Below, one piece after another: positions 34,773-44,227 of a stretch of 64,000 nucleotides of DNA. Made by a program: the position numbers and the translations under genes. Source of the DNA: Variovorax sp. PBL-E5 (lineage in GTDB: Bacteria; Pseudomonadota; Gammaproteobacteria; Burkholderiales; Burkholderiaceae_C); NCBI RefSeq assembly GCF_901827185.1, contig NZ_LR594673.1, forward strand, positions 434,001 to 498,000, written 5' to 3'. Each line of letters opens with the position of its first letter. Positions within the stretch are counted from its first letter, which is position 1. Below the pieces are notes generated by a model that worked only from the letters and a program-made list of their open reading frames with translations, was not told the DNA's origin and ran no database searches.

Positions 34773-34855
34773 CCATGTGAACCTCGCGTCATTGCCGCAG
34801 TGCTCCTGCAGCGGCTCAGAGGCCCTTGGCCGGCATCTAGCGAGAGGTCTTCCCG

Positions 34856-35632
34856 ATGAATTTCCAATGCAGCGGACGGCGCGTTGTGGTGACAGCCGGC
34901 GCCTCCGGCATTGGCGCCGAAATCGCTTCAGCCCTGATCGAGGCGGGCGCGGCCGTGCACGTCTGCGATATCGATCGCGGCCGGCTCGATGCCTTCGCCG
35001 CGGCGCATCCGTCGGTGGGCGTGTCCCTGTGCGATGTAGCGGACGAGGCGGCAGTCGTGCGCATGGTGGACGAGGCGGCCGAGCGATTGGGCCGCGTCGA
35101 TGCGCTGGTCAACAACGCCGGAATCTCCGGACCCACGTCCCCGATCGAGCTCACGCCCACGGACGACTGGATGCGCACCTACGCCATCAACGTGCACGGC
35201 AGCTTCTTCTGCACGCGTGCCGCGGTCCCGCATCTGCGCCGTGCCGGAGGCGGCTCGCTCGTCAACATCGCCTCGGTCGCCGGGCGCCTCGGCTTTCCGC
35301 TGCGTTCGGCCTATGTGGGTTCCAAATGGGCTTTGATCGGTTTGACCAAGACTTGGGCGATGGAGCTGGGCCCTTCGGACATCGGCGTGAACGCCATCCT
35401 GCCTGGCTTGGTGGAAGGTCCGCGCATCCGCTCGGTGATCGCTGCGAGGTCCCAGGCCACCGGTCGCAGCGAGGCCGACATCGAAGCCGGCTTCCTCGCC
35501 GATATCTCGCTGCGTCGGATGGTGAAGTCTTCGGAGGTGGCGGCGCTCGCCGTGTACCTGTTGTCGCCGGCCGGCCGCAACATCAGCGGCCAGACGATCA
35601 GCGTCGACGGCAACTTCGAGGTCATCCGCTGA
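34856..35632 (+). CDS. SDR family oxidoreductase
   Basis: 258-aa classical SDR: VTAGASGIGAEIA cofactor loop (residues about 12-24), DVAD near 60, VNNAGISG near 86-93, Ser in NIASVAG, and catalytic YVGSK near 156-160, with the usual SGQTISVDG ending. It is first gene of the rightward operon, with its ATG 83 bp after the last operator-like repeat. The stop overlaps the GntR ATG (TGATG). Probable role is oxidation of a hydroxyl group on the pathway substrate or a 3-hydroxyacyl-CoA. Confidence 0.92.
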   Translation: MNFQCSGRRVVVTAGASGIGAEIASALIEAGAAVHVCDIDRGRLDAFAAAHPSVGVSLCDVADEAAVVRMVDEAAERLGRVDALVNNAGISGPTSPIELTPTDDWMRTYAINVHGSFFCTRAAVPHLRRAGGGSLVNIASVAGRLGFPLRSAYVGSKWALIGLTKTWAMELGPSDIGVNAILPGLVEGPRIRSVIAARSQATGRSEADIEAGFLADISLRRMVKSSEVAALAVYLLSPAGRNISGQTISVDGNFEVIR

Positions 35633-36384
35633 TGGGACCCGACAAGGTTCCCGCGAGCGCGCAGGAGAGCGACGCCGAGTCGCTCGTCTATCGCAGCGTG
35701 CGCAAGCGGATCGTCGATGGCGAATATCCGGGCGGCACGCATTTGTCGACCGAGTCTCTCGCGAGCTCGCTCGGCGTGAGCCGCACCCCCGTACGCGGCG
35801 CGCTGCGGCGGCTGCAGGCGGAAGGCTTGGTCGAGCTGCATGTCAACCGCGGCGCTTTCGTCGCCTCGTGGACCCGCACCGATGTGGACGAGGTGTTCAA
35901 CCTGCGCGTGCTGCTCGAAGGCCACGCCTGCGAGCACGCGGCCATGCGCATCGGGCCGGAGGCTATCGCCCGCATGCAGGCGCTGTGCGCGTCGATGGAC
36001 GGGGTGGCCGCCGCATCGGCAGCCGGACGGTCCGACAAGCTGACGGCGCTCAACGAGGAGTTCCATCGCCTGATCCTGCAAGAGTGCGGGCAGCCGCGAT
36101 TGGCGAATATCGTGAAGACGCTGGTCGACCTGTCGATGGTCATGCGCACCTTCGCAGCCTATAGCCGTGAAGAGCTGATGCGCAGCATGGACCATCACCG
36201 CGAACTGGTGGCTGCCTTCCGCAGCCACGACCCGGGTTGGGCAGGCTCGGTCATGCGGAGCCATTTGTCTGCCGCGCACCAAGTGACCCTGCGCTCGCAG
36301 TTCATCGCCGATGACACTCGCGCCGCGACACCGCGGACCCCGACCGGGATCGCGAAGGCCACCGGCTCGTTCAAAAGGAGTTGA
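35632..36384 (+). CDS. GntR family regulator with FCD domain
   Basis: 250-aa FadR-subfamily regulator. The winged helix is at residues about 18-85 (VYRSVRKRIVDGEYPGGTHLS, then LASSLGVSRTPVRGALRRL). The all-helical FCD ligand domain is about 95-225, with metal or acid-binding residues in FHRLIL and MDHHRELVAAF. It starts on the SDR stop codon, so it is cotranscribed with the genes it likely controls. FCD regulators usually bind carboxylic acids. Candidate operators are at 34666-34772. Confidence 0.93.
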   Translation: MGPDKVPASAQESDAESLVYRSVRKRIVDGEYPGGTHLSTESLASSLGVSRTPVRGALRRLQAEGLVELHVNRGAFVASWTRTDVDEVFNLRVLLEGHACEHAAMRIGPEAIARMQALCASMDGVAAASAAGRSDKLTALNEEFHRLILQECGQPRLANIVKTLVDLSMVMRTFAAYSREELMRSMDHHRELVAAFRSHDPGWAGSVMRSHLSAAHQVTLRSQFIADDTRAATPRTPTGIAKATGSFKRS

Positions 36385-36386
36385 AA

Positions 36387-37307
36387 GTGGCCAAATGGAT
36401 CAAATCGTCCGATTTCATCGCATTCGCGGTCGAACGCAAGGTCGCGCGCATCACGCTGAACCGGCCGGACAAGCGCAACGCGCTGCATGAGCCGATGATG
36501 GTCGAGCTGCATGCCGCGTTGCTCGAGGCCGACGATCTGGTGGACGTGAATGTCATCGTGCTCGACGGTGCCGGCAAGGACTTCTGCGCCGGCTACGATT
36601 TCTCGAACGTCTACAGCGGCGGCGTCGATGCCGACAAGGCGGCCGAGGCAGCACGCTATCGCTCGGTTGGCGATACGCTGGACGACGATGCCTGGCAGCT
36701 CGAGCGCACGCAGGCGCTCACAGCGGTGCTGTTCGACATCCACAAGCCGGTCATTGCGAAGGTGCACGGCAACTGCCTGGCCGGCGGCACCGACCTGGCC
36801 TTGATGTGCGACATGGTGATTGCGTCCGAGGATGCGCGCATCGGCTTTCCGGCCACGCGCGCCAACGGCACCGCGCCGAACAACATGTGGTTCTATCACG
36901 TGGGTCCGCAGTGGGCGAAGCGGCTGTTGCTGAGCGGCGACTGCGTCTGGGGCCGCGATGCCGCGCGCATCGGCCTGGTTATGGATGCGGTGCCCGCCGA
37001 CAGGCTCGATGCGGCGGTCGACGAACTCGCCAATCGCCTCGGCTTCGTCGACCACGAGCTGCTGACCACGCAGAAGCGGATCGTCAACATCGCGATGGAG
37101 CTGGCCGGTGCGCGGTCGCTGCAGCGCATGGCCGTCGAGATGAACGCGCGCTCGCACACCGCCAACGGCCCTCGTCGCGCGCAGTTCGCGAGCGACCTCA
37201 CGCAGCACGGGCTCAAGGTGGCCCTGCGCAACCGGGACGAGCCTTTCGGCGATGGCATGGTGACCCTGCATGCAGCCGCGGGACGCTCAGCCGGAGAGAG
37301 CGTATGA
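36387..37307 (+). CDS. enoyl-CoA hydratase/isomerase (crotonase) family protein
   Basis: 306-aa crotonase. The GTG at 36387 is chosen because AAAGGAG ends at 36380, six bases before it. A TTG at 36381 would leave no spacer. Oxyanion-hole segments are DGAGKDFCAGYDFSN and KVHGNCLAGGTDLAL. It is about 40 residues longer than typical hydratases, with an insert around YSGGVDADKAAEAARY and a C-terminal extension. It lies 2 bp after the GntR stop and overlaps the ligase by 4 bp. It hydrates, isomerises or cleaves an acyl-CoA; the exact reaction is not predictable. Confidence 0.9.
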   Translation: MAKWIKSSDFIAFAVERKVARITLNRPDKRNALHEPMMVELHAALLEADDLVDVNVIVLDGAGKDFCAGYDFSNVYSGGVDADKAAEAARYRSVGDTLDDDAWQLERTQALTAVLFDIHKPVIAKVHGNCLAGGTDLALMCDMVIASEDARIGFPATRANGTAPNNMWFYHVGPQWAKRLLLSGDCVWGRDAARIGLVMDAVPADRLDAAVDELANRLGFVDHELLTTQKRIVNIAMELAGARSLQRMAVEMNARSHTANGPRRAQFASDLTQHGLKVALRNRDEPFGDGMVTLHAAAGRSAGESV

Positions 37308-38881
37308 CGGCTAGCGCCATCTGGCGCAGCATCCCGCACCTGCTGGAAGACGCGGTCGAGCGCCACGGCACGGCGCTGGCCGTGGTCGAGGGCGATCTGC
37401 GCCTCAGCTATGCCGGCCTCGGCGAGCAGGTGCAGCGCGCCGCGCGCGGCCTGCGCGCGCACGGCGTGCAACCGGGCGATCGGGTCGCGATCTGGGCGCC
37501 GAATGGATGGCGCTGGATCGTCGCCGCACTGGCAACGCAGAGCCTGGGTGCGGCCATCGTCCCGCTCAACACGCGATTCCGCGCCGACGAGGCCGGCTAC
37601 ATCGTCGGCCGCGCGCGGCCCAAGGTGGTGTTCGTGCACCGGCATTTCCTCGACACCGACTACGAGGCCATGCTGACCCAGGGTTGCACCGGCCTGCAGT
37701 ACGAGGTGGTCAGCCTCGACGACGTGCCGCTGGACAAGGGCATCAGCTGGTCGCAGCTCGTGGCCGACGGCGAGTCCGTATCCCCGGAAGAAGTGACGGC
37801 GATCGCCCGCGCCGTGAAGGCCGACGACGTCTGCGACGTCATGTTCACCTCGGGCACCACCGGCCATCCAAAGGGCGTCGTCGGCCGGCACGGTCAGGTG
37901 CTCAGGGCCTTCCACGATTTCGGCCGCCTCGGCGGCTTCCGGCAGGGCGACCGGCTGATGCTGGTCAATCCCTTCTTCCACGCGCTGGGCTACAAGCTGG
38001 GTTGGCTGCTGTCGATCCTGATGGGTGCCGTGACTTACCCGATGGCGGTCTTCGATCCGAAGCAGGTGCTGTCGCTGGTCGAGCGCGAGCGCATCACGAT
38101 CCTGCCGGGCCCGCCGACGATCTATTTCGCACTGCTGGCCGAGCCGGGTCTCTCGCAGACGGATCTGAGCTCGTTGCGCGCCTGCGTGACCGGTTCCACC
38201 ACCTTGCCTCCAGCATTGATCGACCGCATCCGCGTCACCTTCGGCTTCGAAACCATGTTGACTGGCTATGGTCTGACCGAATGCTCCGGCCTCGCGACCA
38301 TGACCCGGCCGGGCGACGAGACGCGCATCCTGTGCGAGACGAGCGGGCGCGCCATACCCGATTGCGAGGTCGCCATCTTCTCCACCGACGGCAGGCAACT
38401 GCCCGCGGGCGAGTCAGGCGAGATCCGCGTGCGCGGCTACGTCGTGATGGACAGCTATTTCGAGGATCCCGAGGCGACCACGAGCACGCTCACGCCCGAT
38501 GGCTGGCTGCTCACCGGCGATCTCGGATCACTGGACGAGCAGGGCAACCTGCGCATCGTCGGCCGGCTCAAGGACATGTACATTGCCGGCGGCTTCAATG
38601 CCTATCCGGCCGAGATCGAGAACATGCTGCTGCAGCACGAGGACGTGGCGGAAGTCTCGGTCATCGGCATCCCGGACGAGCGCCTGGGCGAAGTCGGTCT
38701 GGCCTTCGTCGTGCGCCGCGCTGCTGCCGATCCGACGGAGGCCGATCTCATCGAATGGGCGCGAGGGCGCATGGCCAACTACAAGGTGCCGCGCGTCGTC
38801 CGCTTCGTCGACGAGCTGCCGAAGAACGGGAGCGGCAAGGTCCTCAAGACCCGGCTGCGCGAGATCGCCGCCGAGCACTGA
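37304..38881 (+). CDS. acyl-CoA synthetase (AMP-forming), FadD-like
   Basis: 525-aa AMP-dependent ligase. P-loop FTSGTTGHPKGV is near residues 183-194, with YGLTECSG, GWLLTGDLG, GRLKDMYIAGGFNAYPAEIE (hinge and A8 motif) and the catalytic lysine in NGSGKVLK near the end. It overlaps the crotonase stop (ATGA). It would activate a carboxylate imported by the divergent Liv system. It resembles fatty-acid or cholesterol-side-chain ligases (FadD3 type) more than the PaaK-type ligases of cluster A. Confidence 0.92.
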   Translation: MTASAIWRSIPHLLEDAVERHGTALAVVEGDLRLSYAGLGEQVQRAARGLRAHGVQPGDRVAIWAPNGWRWIVAALATQSLGAAIVPLNTRFRADEAGYIVGRARPKVVFVHRHFLDTDYEAMLTQGCTGLQYEVVSLDDVPLDKGISWSQLVADGESVSPEEVTAIARAVKADDVCDVMFTSGTTGHPKGVVGRHGQVLRAFHDFGRLGGFRQGDRLMLVNPFFHALGYKLGWLLSILMGAVTYPMAVFDPKQVLSLVERERITILPGPPTIYFALLAEPGLSQTDLSSLRACVTGSTTLPPALIDRIRVTFGFETMLTGYGLTECSGLATMTRPGDETRILCETSGRAIPDCEVAIFSTDGRQLPAGESGEIRVRGYVVMDSYFEDPEATTSTLTPDGWLLTGDLGSLDEQGNLRIVGRLKDMYIAGGFNAYPAEIENMLLQHEDVAEVSVIGIPDERLGEVGLAFVVRRAAADPTEADLIEWARGRMANYKVPRVVRFVDELPKNGSGKVLKTRLREIAAEH

Positions 38882-38926
38882 ATCGACTCCCTCGCTCTCA
38901 ACAACCACCAACCTCAAACGCTGCCC

Positions 38927-39505
38927 ATGAAAGACCCCAAGTTGTCTCCTTCGGACGTGCTCATCGTGTTCGCCGACCTGCAGGCCGGCATCGTCGACCT
39001 GCCACTCACCATCGAGAAGGACGACCTGCGCCGCGGCGTGCGCGGTCTCGCCAAGTTGGCCAGGACGCTGGACATCCCGGTGGTCGTCTCGGTGATTCCC
39101 GACCACGGTGGCGGCCCCGCCCAACCGATCGCCGAACTCGCCGAGGTCGTGGCGAAGTACCGGCCCTTGCAACGCTCGGCGCCCGACTCCTGGACCAACG
39201 ACGCCATCCGCCAGGCCATCGAGAAGAGCGGGCGCAAGACGCTGCTGATCTCGGGCGTCGCGACGGAGATCGCGGTGCAGCTGCTCAGCCTCTCGGCCGC
39301 TGCCAACGGCTATCGCGTACTGGTGGTCGAGGATGCGTGCGGCGGATTGAGCACGCGGTCCGAGGACGCGGCATTCCGGCGCCTGGCCGCGGCCGGCGTC
39401 ACGACGACATCGGTGGTCGCGCTGGCAGGCGAATTCGCAGGCGACTTCACCCAGCCGCAGGGAGGCGCCGTGATCGGCGTCGTCTATGACATGGTGACTC
39501 GATGA
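38927..39505 (+). CDS. isochorismatase-family protein lacking the nucleophilic Cys
   Basis: 192-aa alpha/beta protein of the cysteine-hydrolase (isochorismatase/YcaC) superfamily. Asp17 of VFADLQAGIVD is the conserved acid. The motif that normally reads GVxTxxCV is GVATEIAV, with Ala116 at the cysteine position. The Lys of the triad also appears replaced, by Arg near 83. The fold landmarks after it (SAAANGYRVLVVEDACGG) are intact, so this is not decay. It lies 45 bp after the ligase and overlaps the next dehydrogenase by 4 bp. It may be a non-hydrolytic ligand binder or use another mechanism. Confidence 0.85.
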   Translation: MKDPKLSPSDVLIVFADLQAGIVDLPLTIEKDDLRRGVRGLAKLARTLDIPVVVSVIPDHGGGPAQPIAELAEVVAKYRPLQRSAPDSWTNDAIRQAIEKSGRKTLLISGVATEIAVQLLSLSAAANGYRVLVVEDACGGLSTRSEDAAFRRLAAAGVTTTSVVALAGEFAGDFTQPQGGAVIGVVYDMVTR

Positions 39506-40695
39506 ACTTCGAAGACGCGCCGGATGCGTTCCGCGCACAGATCCGCGACTGGCTCCAGGGCAATTGCCCGCCGGAGATGCGCATCCCGCCGCTCGGCGAG
39601 GACGACATCTGCTGGGGCGGCCGGCGATGGGTCTTCAGCTGCGACGCGCAGCGCCTGTGGATGGAGCGAGCGGCTGCCGTCGGCTTCACTGTGCCGGGCT
39701 GGCCGCGCGCCTATGGCGGCGCCGGTCTCTCGCCGGAGCAGTTGCGCATTTTCGATGAAGAGATGATGCGCATCGATGCGCGCTCGCCGCTGGAGAGCTT
39801 CGGCATCTGGATGCTCGGGCCGGCGCTGCTGAAGTTCGGCACGGAAGCGCAGAAGCGTCTGCACCTGCCGCGCATCGCCAGGGGCGAGATCCGCTGGTGC
39901 CAGGGCTATTCGGAGCCTGGGGCGGGATCGGACCTCGCGTCCCTGTCCACGCGGGCCGAAGACCGCGGCGAGCACTTCGTCGTCAACGGCCAGAAGATCT
40001 GGACCAGCTATGCCGACCAGGCCGATTGGATCTTCTGCCTCGCGCGCAGCGACAGTGCTGCGCCGAAGCACCGGGGCATCTCCTTCCTGATGTTCGACAT
40101 GGCAACCTCGGGCGTGACGACGCGCCCGATCAAGCTGATATCGGGCAAGTCGCCCTTCTGCGAGACCTTCTTCGACGACGTCGCCGTGCCCAAGGACAAC
40201 CTTGTGGGTCCCTTGCACGGCGGGTGGACGGTGGCCAAGTACCTGCTGACGCAGGAGCGCGAGATGATCTCGGGCCGTGCGCGCGGACTGCACGACGGCC
40301 GCGCGCTGCGCAGCATCGTGCAGGAACTCACGGGCGCCGAGGATGGCCGGATCGCCGATCCAGCACTGCGCGCACGCGTCGCACATGCGGAGATCGATGC
40401 CATGGCGCTCGAAGCGACCATCGCGCGCTTCGTCGACGAAGCGGCCCGCGGTCAGGAGATCGGCGATCGCTCTTCCGTGCTCAAGTATTGCAATGCCGAG
40501 ATCGCCAAGCGCCGCCAGGGGCTTATCGTCGAAGCGGCCGGGATGGACGGGTTGCGATGGGATTTCACGCGTCGCGACGGCGGTCCGGTGGCGCAGGACT
40601 GGCTTCGGTCGAGAGCGAATTCGATCGAAGGCGGCACGGCCGAAATCATGCTCGGCATCGTGGCCAAGAGACTGCTCGATCTTCCGGGGAGTTGA
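39502..40695 (+). CDS. acyl-CoA dehydrogenase, subunit A of a split pair
   Basis: 397-aa dehydrogenase with YSEPGAGSDLASLSTRAE (flavin loop) and FVVNGQKIWTSYADQADW. It also has a helix-G glutamate in YLLTQEREMISG and a C-terminal SIEGGTAEIMLGIVAKRLL, so glutamates occupy both possible catalytic-base positions. It is immediately followed (6 bp) by a second, shorter dehydrogenase, the arrangement of heteromeric alpha2beta2 enzymes such as FadE28-FadE29 of steroid catabolism. It is the probable FAD- and base-carrying subunit. Confidence 0.9.
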   Translation: MNFEDAPDAFRAQIRDWLQGNCPPEMRIPPLGEDDICWGGRRWVFSCDAQRLWMERAAAVGFTVPGWPRAYGGAGLSPEQLRIFDEEMMRIDARSPLESFGIWMLGPALLKFGTEAQKRLHLPRIARGEIRWCQGYSEPGAGSDLASLSTRAEDRGEHFVVNGQKIWTSYADQADWIFCLARSDSAAPKHRGISFLMFDMATSGVTTRPIKLISGKSPFCETFFDDVAVPKDNLVGPLHGGWTVAKYLLTQEREMISGRARGLHDGRALRSIVQELTGAEDGRIADPALRARVAHAEIDAMALEATIARFVDEAARGQEIGDRSSVLKYCNAEIAKRRQGLIVEAAGMDGLRWDFTRRDGGPVAQDWLRSRANSIEGGTAEIMLGIVAKRLLDLPGS

Positions 40696-40701
40696 TAAAC
40701 G

Positions 40702-41838
40702 ATGTCACTGACACCGACAGATGAAGAGGCGATGCTGGCAGCGAGCGCGCGCGAGTTTCTTGCGCGGCGCGCTTCGCCGCGGGACTTGCGCGCCCTGCGC
40801 GACGAGCGCGTGGCGGCCGCGTTCCGCGGCGAGGTGTGGCAGGAGATGGCTGCGATGGGCTGGGCCGGCATGCTGGTGGATGAGCAGCATGGCGGCTCGG
40901 ACTTCGGCCATTTCGGCAGCAGCCTTCTCTGCATGGAGATGGGGCGGCAGTTGTCGGCCTCGCCATTCGTATCGACGGCGGTGATGGGCGCGATCGCAAT
41001 GCGAGGCGCGGTGCCGAGCCTTCGCGATCGCTGGCTGCAACGGATCGCCGACGGCAAGGCCATCGTCGCCTTGGCCGTGGATGAAAGCCAGCAGCATGCA
41101 CCGACCCGGACCGCACTCACGGCAACGCACGATGGCGATGGCTTCATCTTGCGAGGCGAGAAGCGCTTCGTCGTCGACGGTCAGGCTGCCGACGCCTTCG
41201 TCGTGGCGGCCAGGACGTCGAAGCGCGCGGGCGATACAGACGGCCTGAGTCTTTTCCTGGTCGAGGCCGGGCAGCCCGGCATTACGGTGCAGCCTCTGGA
41301 CATGATCGACAGCCGTGCCGCGGCCTCTGTCGCTTTCGACGGCGTTCGCGCAGGTCCGGACGACGTGATCGGCAAAGTCGACCAGGCGTGGTCGCTGCTC
41401 GAAGACGTGCTGGACGCCGGCCGCCTGGCACTGGCGGCCGAGCTGGCAGGCATGGCCGACGAAGTTCTGTTGCGCACGACAGACTACTTGAAGCAGCGTC
41501 GGCAGTTCGGCCAGCCGATCGGCAGCTTCCAGGCGCTGCAGCATCGCGCGGCGGATCTGTATTGCCAGATCGAACTGGCGCGATCGACCGTGATGCAGGC
41601 CGCGCGCCTGCGCGACCATGGCGATCCGCGTGCTGGCCTTCACGCGTCGGTGGCGAAATGCAAGGCCGGCGAAGCGGCTCGCAGAGTCACCGAGGAGGCC
41701 GTGCAGATGCACGGCGGCGTCGGCATGACCGATGAACTCGACGTCGGCCTCTTCCTCAAGCGGGCACGCGTGGCCGGCGCGCTGCTGGGCGACTGCGACT
41801 TCCACGCGGATCGCGTGGCCTCCATGCTGCACTTCTGA
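40702..41838 (+). CDS. acyl-CoA dehydrogenase, subunit B of a split pair
   Basis: 378-aa dehydrogenase-fold protein. The N-terminal domain is recognisable (AAMGWAGMLVDEQHGGSDFGHFG) and the C-terminal helices carry YLKQRRQFGQPIGSFQALQHRAADL and VQMHGGVGMTDELDVGLFLKRAR. It ends shortly after that and lacks the EGT/GGT loop, so it probably needs its partner encoded 6 bp upstream for a complete active site. It lies 14 bp before the hydrolase gene. Confidence 0.9.
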   Translation: MSLTPTDEEAMLAASAREFLARRASPRDLRALRDERVAAAFRGEVWQEMAAMGWAGMLVDEQHGGSDFGHFGSSLLCMEMGRQLSASPFVSTAVMGAIAMRGAVPSLRDRWLQRIADGKAIVALAVDESQQHAPTRTALTATHDGDGFILRGEKRFVVDGQAADAFVVAARTSKRAGDTDGLSLFLVEAGQPGITVQPLDMIDSRAAASVAFDGVRAGPDDVIGKVDQAWSLLEDVLDAGRLALAAELAGMADEVLLRTTDYLKQRRQFGQPIGSFQALQHRAADLYCQIELARSTVMQAARLRDHGDPRAGLHASVAKCKAGEAARRVTEEAVQMHGGVGMTDELDVGLFLKRARVAGALLGDCDFHADRVASMLHF

Positions 41839-41852
41839 CTGCGAGGACGACG

Positions 41853-43013
41853 ATGCAACCGATCGAACATCAATGGATCCACGTAGCCTTCGAGGAGAAG
41901 ACCCAGTTCACCGAAACCTACGGCTTCGCCGGCAGCCAGGGCACCGTCAACCTGGAGGGCGTGCTGATCCGCCCGGTCGGCGAGCACAGCCGCACGCTGT
42001 TCCTGCTGATGCATCCGAGCACCACGCTGCAGTTGTTGCCATTGCCGTCTGCGCTCGCTTGCGCCGGCCACGCGGTGCTGTGCATGGGCAGCCGCTACGT
42101 GAAGAACGATGCGCCGCTGATCTACGAGAAGGTCGCGCTCGATCTCGGCGCCTGCGTGCGCCATGCGAAGGAGCGATTGGGCTACCGCAAGGTCGTGCTG
42201 CTCGGCTGGTCCGGCGGCGGATCGCTCGCGCTGTTCTACCAGTCGCAGGCCGAGCGTCCGGACATCAAGCAGACGCCGGCGGGCGATCCGGTGGATCTGA
42301 CCGTTGCCGAGCTGATGCCCGCGGATGGCGTGATCGTGGAGGCCGCTCACCTTTCGCGCGCGCGAACCTTGTGCGACTGGATCGACCCGTCGGTGCGCGA
42401 CGAGTCGAACCCCGACGATCGCAACCCCGAGTTCGACCTGTACTCGCCGAATCTGCCCGTGCGCCCGCCCTACCCCGCCGACTGGCTGCGTGCCTACCGG
42501 CAGGCGCAGGAGCAGCGCGTGCGCAACATCACGGCCCGCGTCCGCGAGACCCTGGAGGACCTGCGGCGGCGGGGTGGCGCCGAGCTCGAGCGCGGCTTCG
42601 TCACCCATCGCACGCTGGCCGAGCCGCGCTTCCTCGACGGCACCATCGAGCAAAACGACCGCCCGATCGGGCGCTGCTATCTCGGCGTGCCGGAGACCGC
42701 CAACACCGGCCCCGTGGGCCTCGCGCGTTTCTCCACGCTGCGGGGCTGGCTATCGCAATGGTCGATCGACGATTCGCGTGCCGACAGCGAACGCTGCGCC
42801 GCGCGCATGAGCGTGCCGCTGCTGGCGATCGAGCACAGTGCCGACGACGCCGTGCCCCAGCCCGACACTGGCCGCGTGTTTCGTGCCTGCGCGAGCAAGG
42901 ACAAGACGATGCATTGCATCCAGGGTGCGAATCACTATTTCCAGGGCCAGCCCGAACATCTGACCCATGCCGTGAACCTGATCGACGCGTGGGCAGGCCG
43001 CTTCGAAGCATGA
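41853..43013 (+). CDS. alpha/beta hydrolase family protein
   Basis: 386-aa alpha/beta hydrolase. The nucleophile elbow GWSGGGSL has Ser120, and a late GANHYFQGQ supplies the catalytic His near residue 362. It is longer than simple esterases, with an insert between the nucleophile and the C-terminal core (residues about 150-270) that reads as a lid or cap. No signal peptide. It overlaps CaiB by 4 bp. A thioesterase, ring-opening C-C hydrolase or lactone/ester hydrolase role would fit a degradative operon; sequence does not choose between these. Confidence 0.82.
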   Translation: MQPIEHQWIHVAFEEKTQFTETYGFAGSQGTVNLEGVLIRPVGEHSRTLFLLMHPSTTLQLLPLPSALACAGHAVLCMGSRYVKNDAPLIYEKVALDLGACVRHAKERLGYRKVVLLGWSGGGSLALFYQSQAERPDIKQTPAGDPVDLTVAELMPADGVIVEAAHLSRARTLCDWIDPSVRDESNPDDRNPEFDLYSPNLPVRPPYPADWLRAYRQAQEQRVRNITARVRETLEDLRRRGGAELERGFVTHRTLAEPRFLDGTIEQNDRPIGRCYLGVPETANTGPVGLARFSTLRGWLSQWSIDDSRADSERCAARMSVPLLAIEHSADDAVPQPDTGRVFRACASKDKTMHCIQGANHYFQGQPEHLTHAVNLIDAWAGRFEA

Positions 43014-44227
43014 GCAGCACCGCAAACACGACCGCCACGCGACCGCTCGACGGCATCCGCGTCGTCGAACTCGGAAGCCTCATCGCGGGGCCGTTCGCGG
43101 CCAAGACGCTTGCCGACTTCGGTGCCGAAGTCATCAAGATCGAGCCACCCGGCACCGGCGATCCGCTGCGCGTCTGGCGTGCACCCGAAGGCGAGACGGC
43201 GGTCTGGTGGCACGTGCAGTCGCGCGACAAGAAGTCGGTTGCGGTCGACCTGCGTCAGGCCGAGGGCCAGGCGCTGGTCCGCAAGTTGGTCGAGACGGCT
43301 GACGTGCTTGTCGAGAACTTCCGCCCCGGCACGCTCGAAGGCTGGGGCCTGGGCTACGAGGCCCTTTCTGCCGTGAATCCGGGCCTGATCATGCTGCGGA
43401 TCTCGGGCTACGGCCAGACCGGTCCCTTGCGTGACCTGCCGGGCTTCGGCGTGATCGCCGAGGCCATGGGCGGGCTGCGCCACATCACCGGAATGCCTGG
43501 CGAGCCGCCGGTGCGGCCCGGCGTGAGCATCGGCGACTCGCTGTCGGCACTGCACGGCGTCATCGGGGTTCTGCTCGCGCTCTATCACCGCAGCACGCGC
43601 GACGGCCGCGGGCAGGTCATCGACGTGGCGCTCTTCGAGTCGGTCTTCAACATGATGGAGGGAGCCGTTCCCGAATACGACCGCTACGGCCTGCAGCGCG
43701 AGCCCGCGGGCAGCGCGTTGGCCGGCGTGGCGCCGACCAATGCCTATCCCTGTTCCGATGGCCGCTACGTGCTGATCGCCGGCAACGGCGACAGCATCTT
43801 CAAGCGGCTGATGGATCTGATCGGCCGCGACGACCTGGGCCGGGACACGGCGCTCGTGGGAAACCCGGGCCGCGTGAAGCACGTGGAGACGATCGACGAG
43901 GCGATCGGCGCCTGGACCCGAACGCGGACGCTGGACGAGGCGCTCGTCGCTCTGGCCGACGCCAAAGTCCCGGCGGGCAAGCCCTATACCGTGAAGGACA
44001 TCGTCGGGGACCCGCACTACCAGGCGCGCGGCATGCTGCAGAAGCTGCAATTGCCCGATGGCAGCGCGCTGACCGTGCCCGGGGTAGTGCCCAAGCTCAG
44101 CGATACGCCAGGAGGCTTCAGCGGCGGCGGACCCGCTCTAGGCGCACACACCGATGCGGTACTGCGCGCGACCGGCGTCGGCGATGTCGAATTGCAGGCC
44201 CTGCGCGCGCGAGGAGTGATCGCGTGA
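43010..44227 (+). CDS. CaiB/BaiF family CoA-transferase
   Basis: 405-aa class III CoA-transferase. The N-terminal VVELGSLIAGPFAAKTLADFGAEV is diagnostic, and the catalytic Asp lies in VSIGDSLSALHG near residue 171. It overlaps the hydrolase stop and the HMG-CoA lyase start by 4 bp each. Family III enzymes move CoA between acids, for example human SUGCT from succinyl-CoA to glutarate or 3-hydroxy-3-methylglutarate. Adjacency to an HMG-CoA lyase suggests it supplies that lyase's thioester. Confidence 0.92.
   Translation: MSSTANTTATRPLDGIRVVELGSLIAGPFAAKTLADFGAEVIKIEPPGTGDPLRVWRAPEGETAVWWHVQSRDKKSVAVDLRQAEGQALVRKLVETADVLVENFRPGTLEGWGLGYEALSAVNPGLIMLRISGYGQTGPLRDLPGFGVIAEAMGGLRHITGMPGEPPVRPGVSIGDSLSALHGVIGVLLALYHRSTRDGRGQVIDVALFESVFNMMEGAVPEYDRYGLQREPAGSALAGVAPTNAYPCSDGRYVLIAGNGDSIFKRLMDLIGRDDLGRDTALVGNPGRVKHVETIDEAIGAWTRTRTLDEALVALADAKVPAGKPYTVKDIVGDPHYQARGMLQKLQLPDGSALTVPGVVPKLSDTPGGFSGGGPALGAHTDAVLRATGVGDVELQALRARGVIA

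Noticed and set aside
36381-36386. TTG at 36381 as start of the crotonase
   Set aside because: The AAAGGAG directly touches it, leaving no spacer. GTG at 36387 has the right 6-base spacing.
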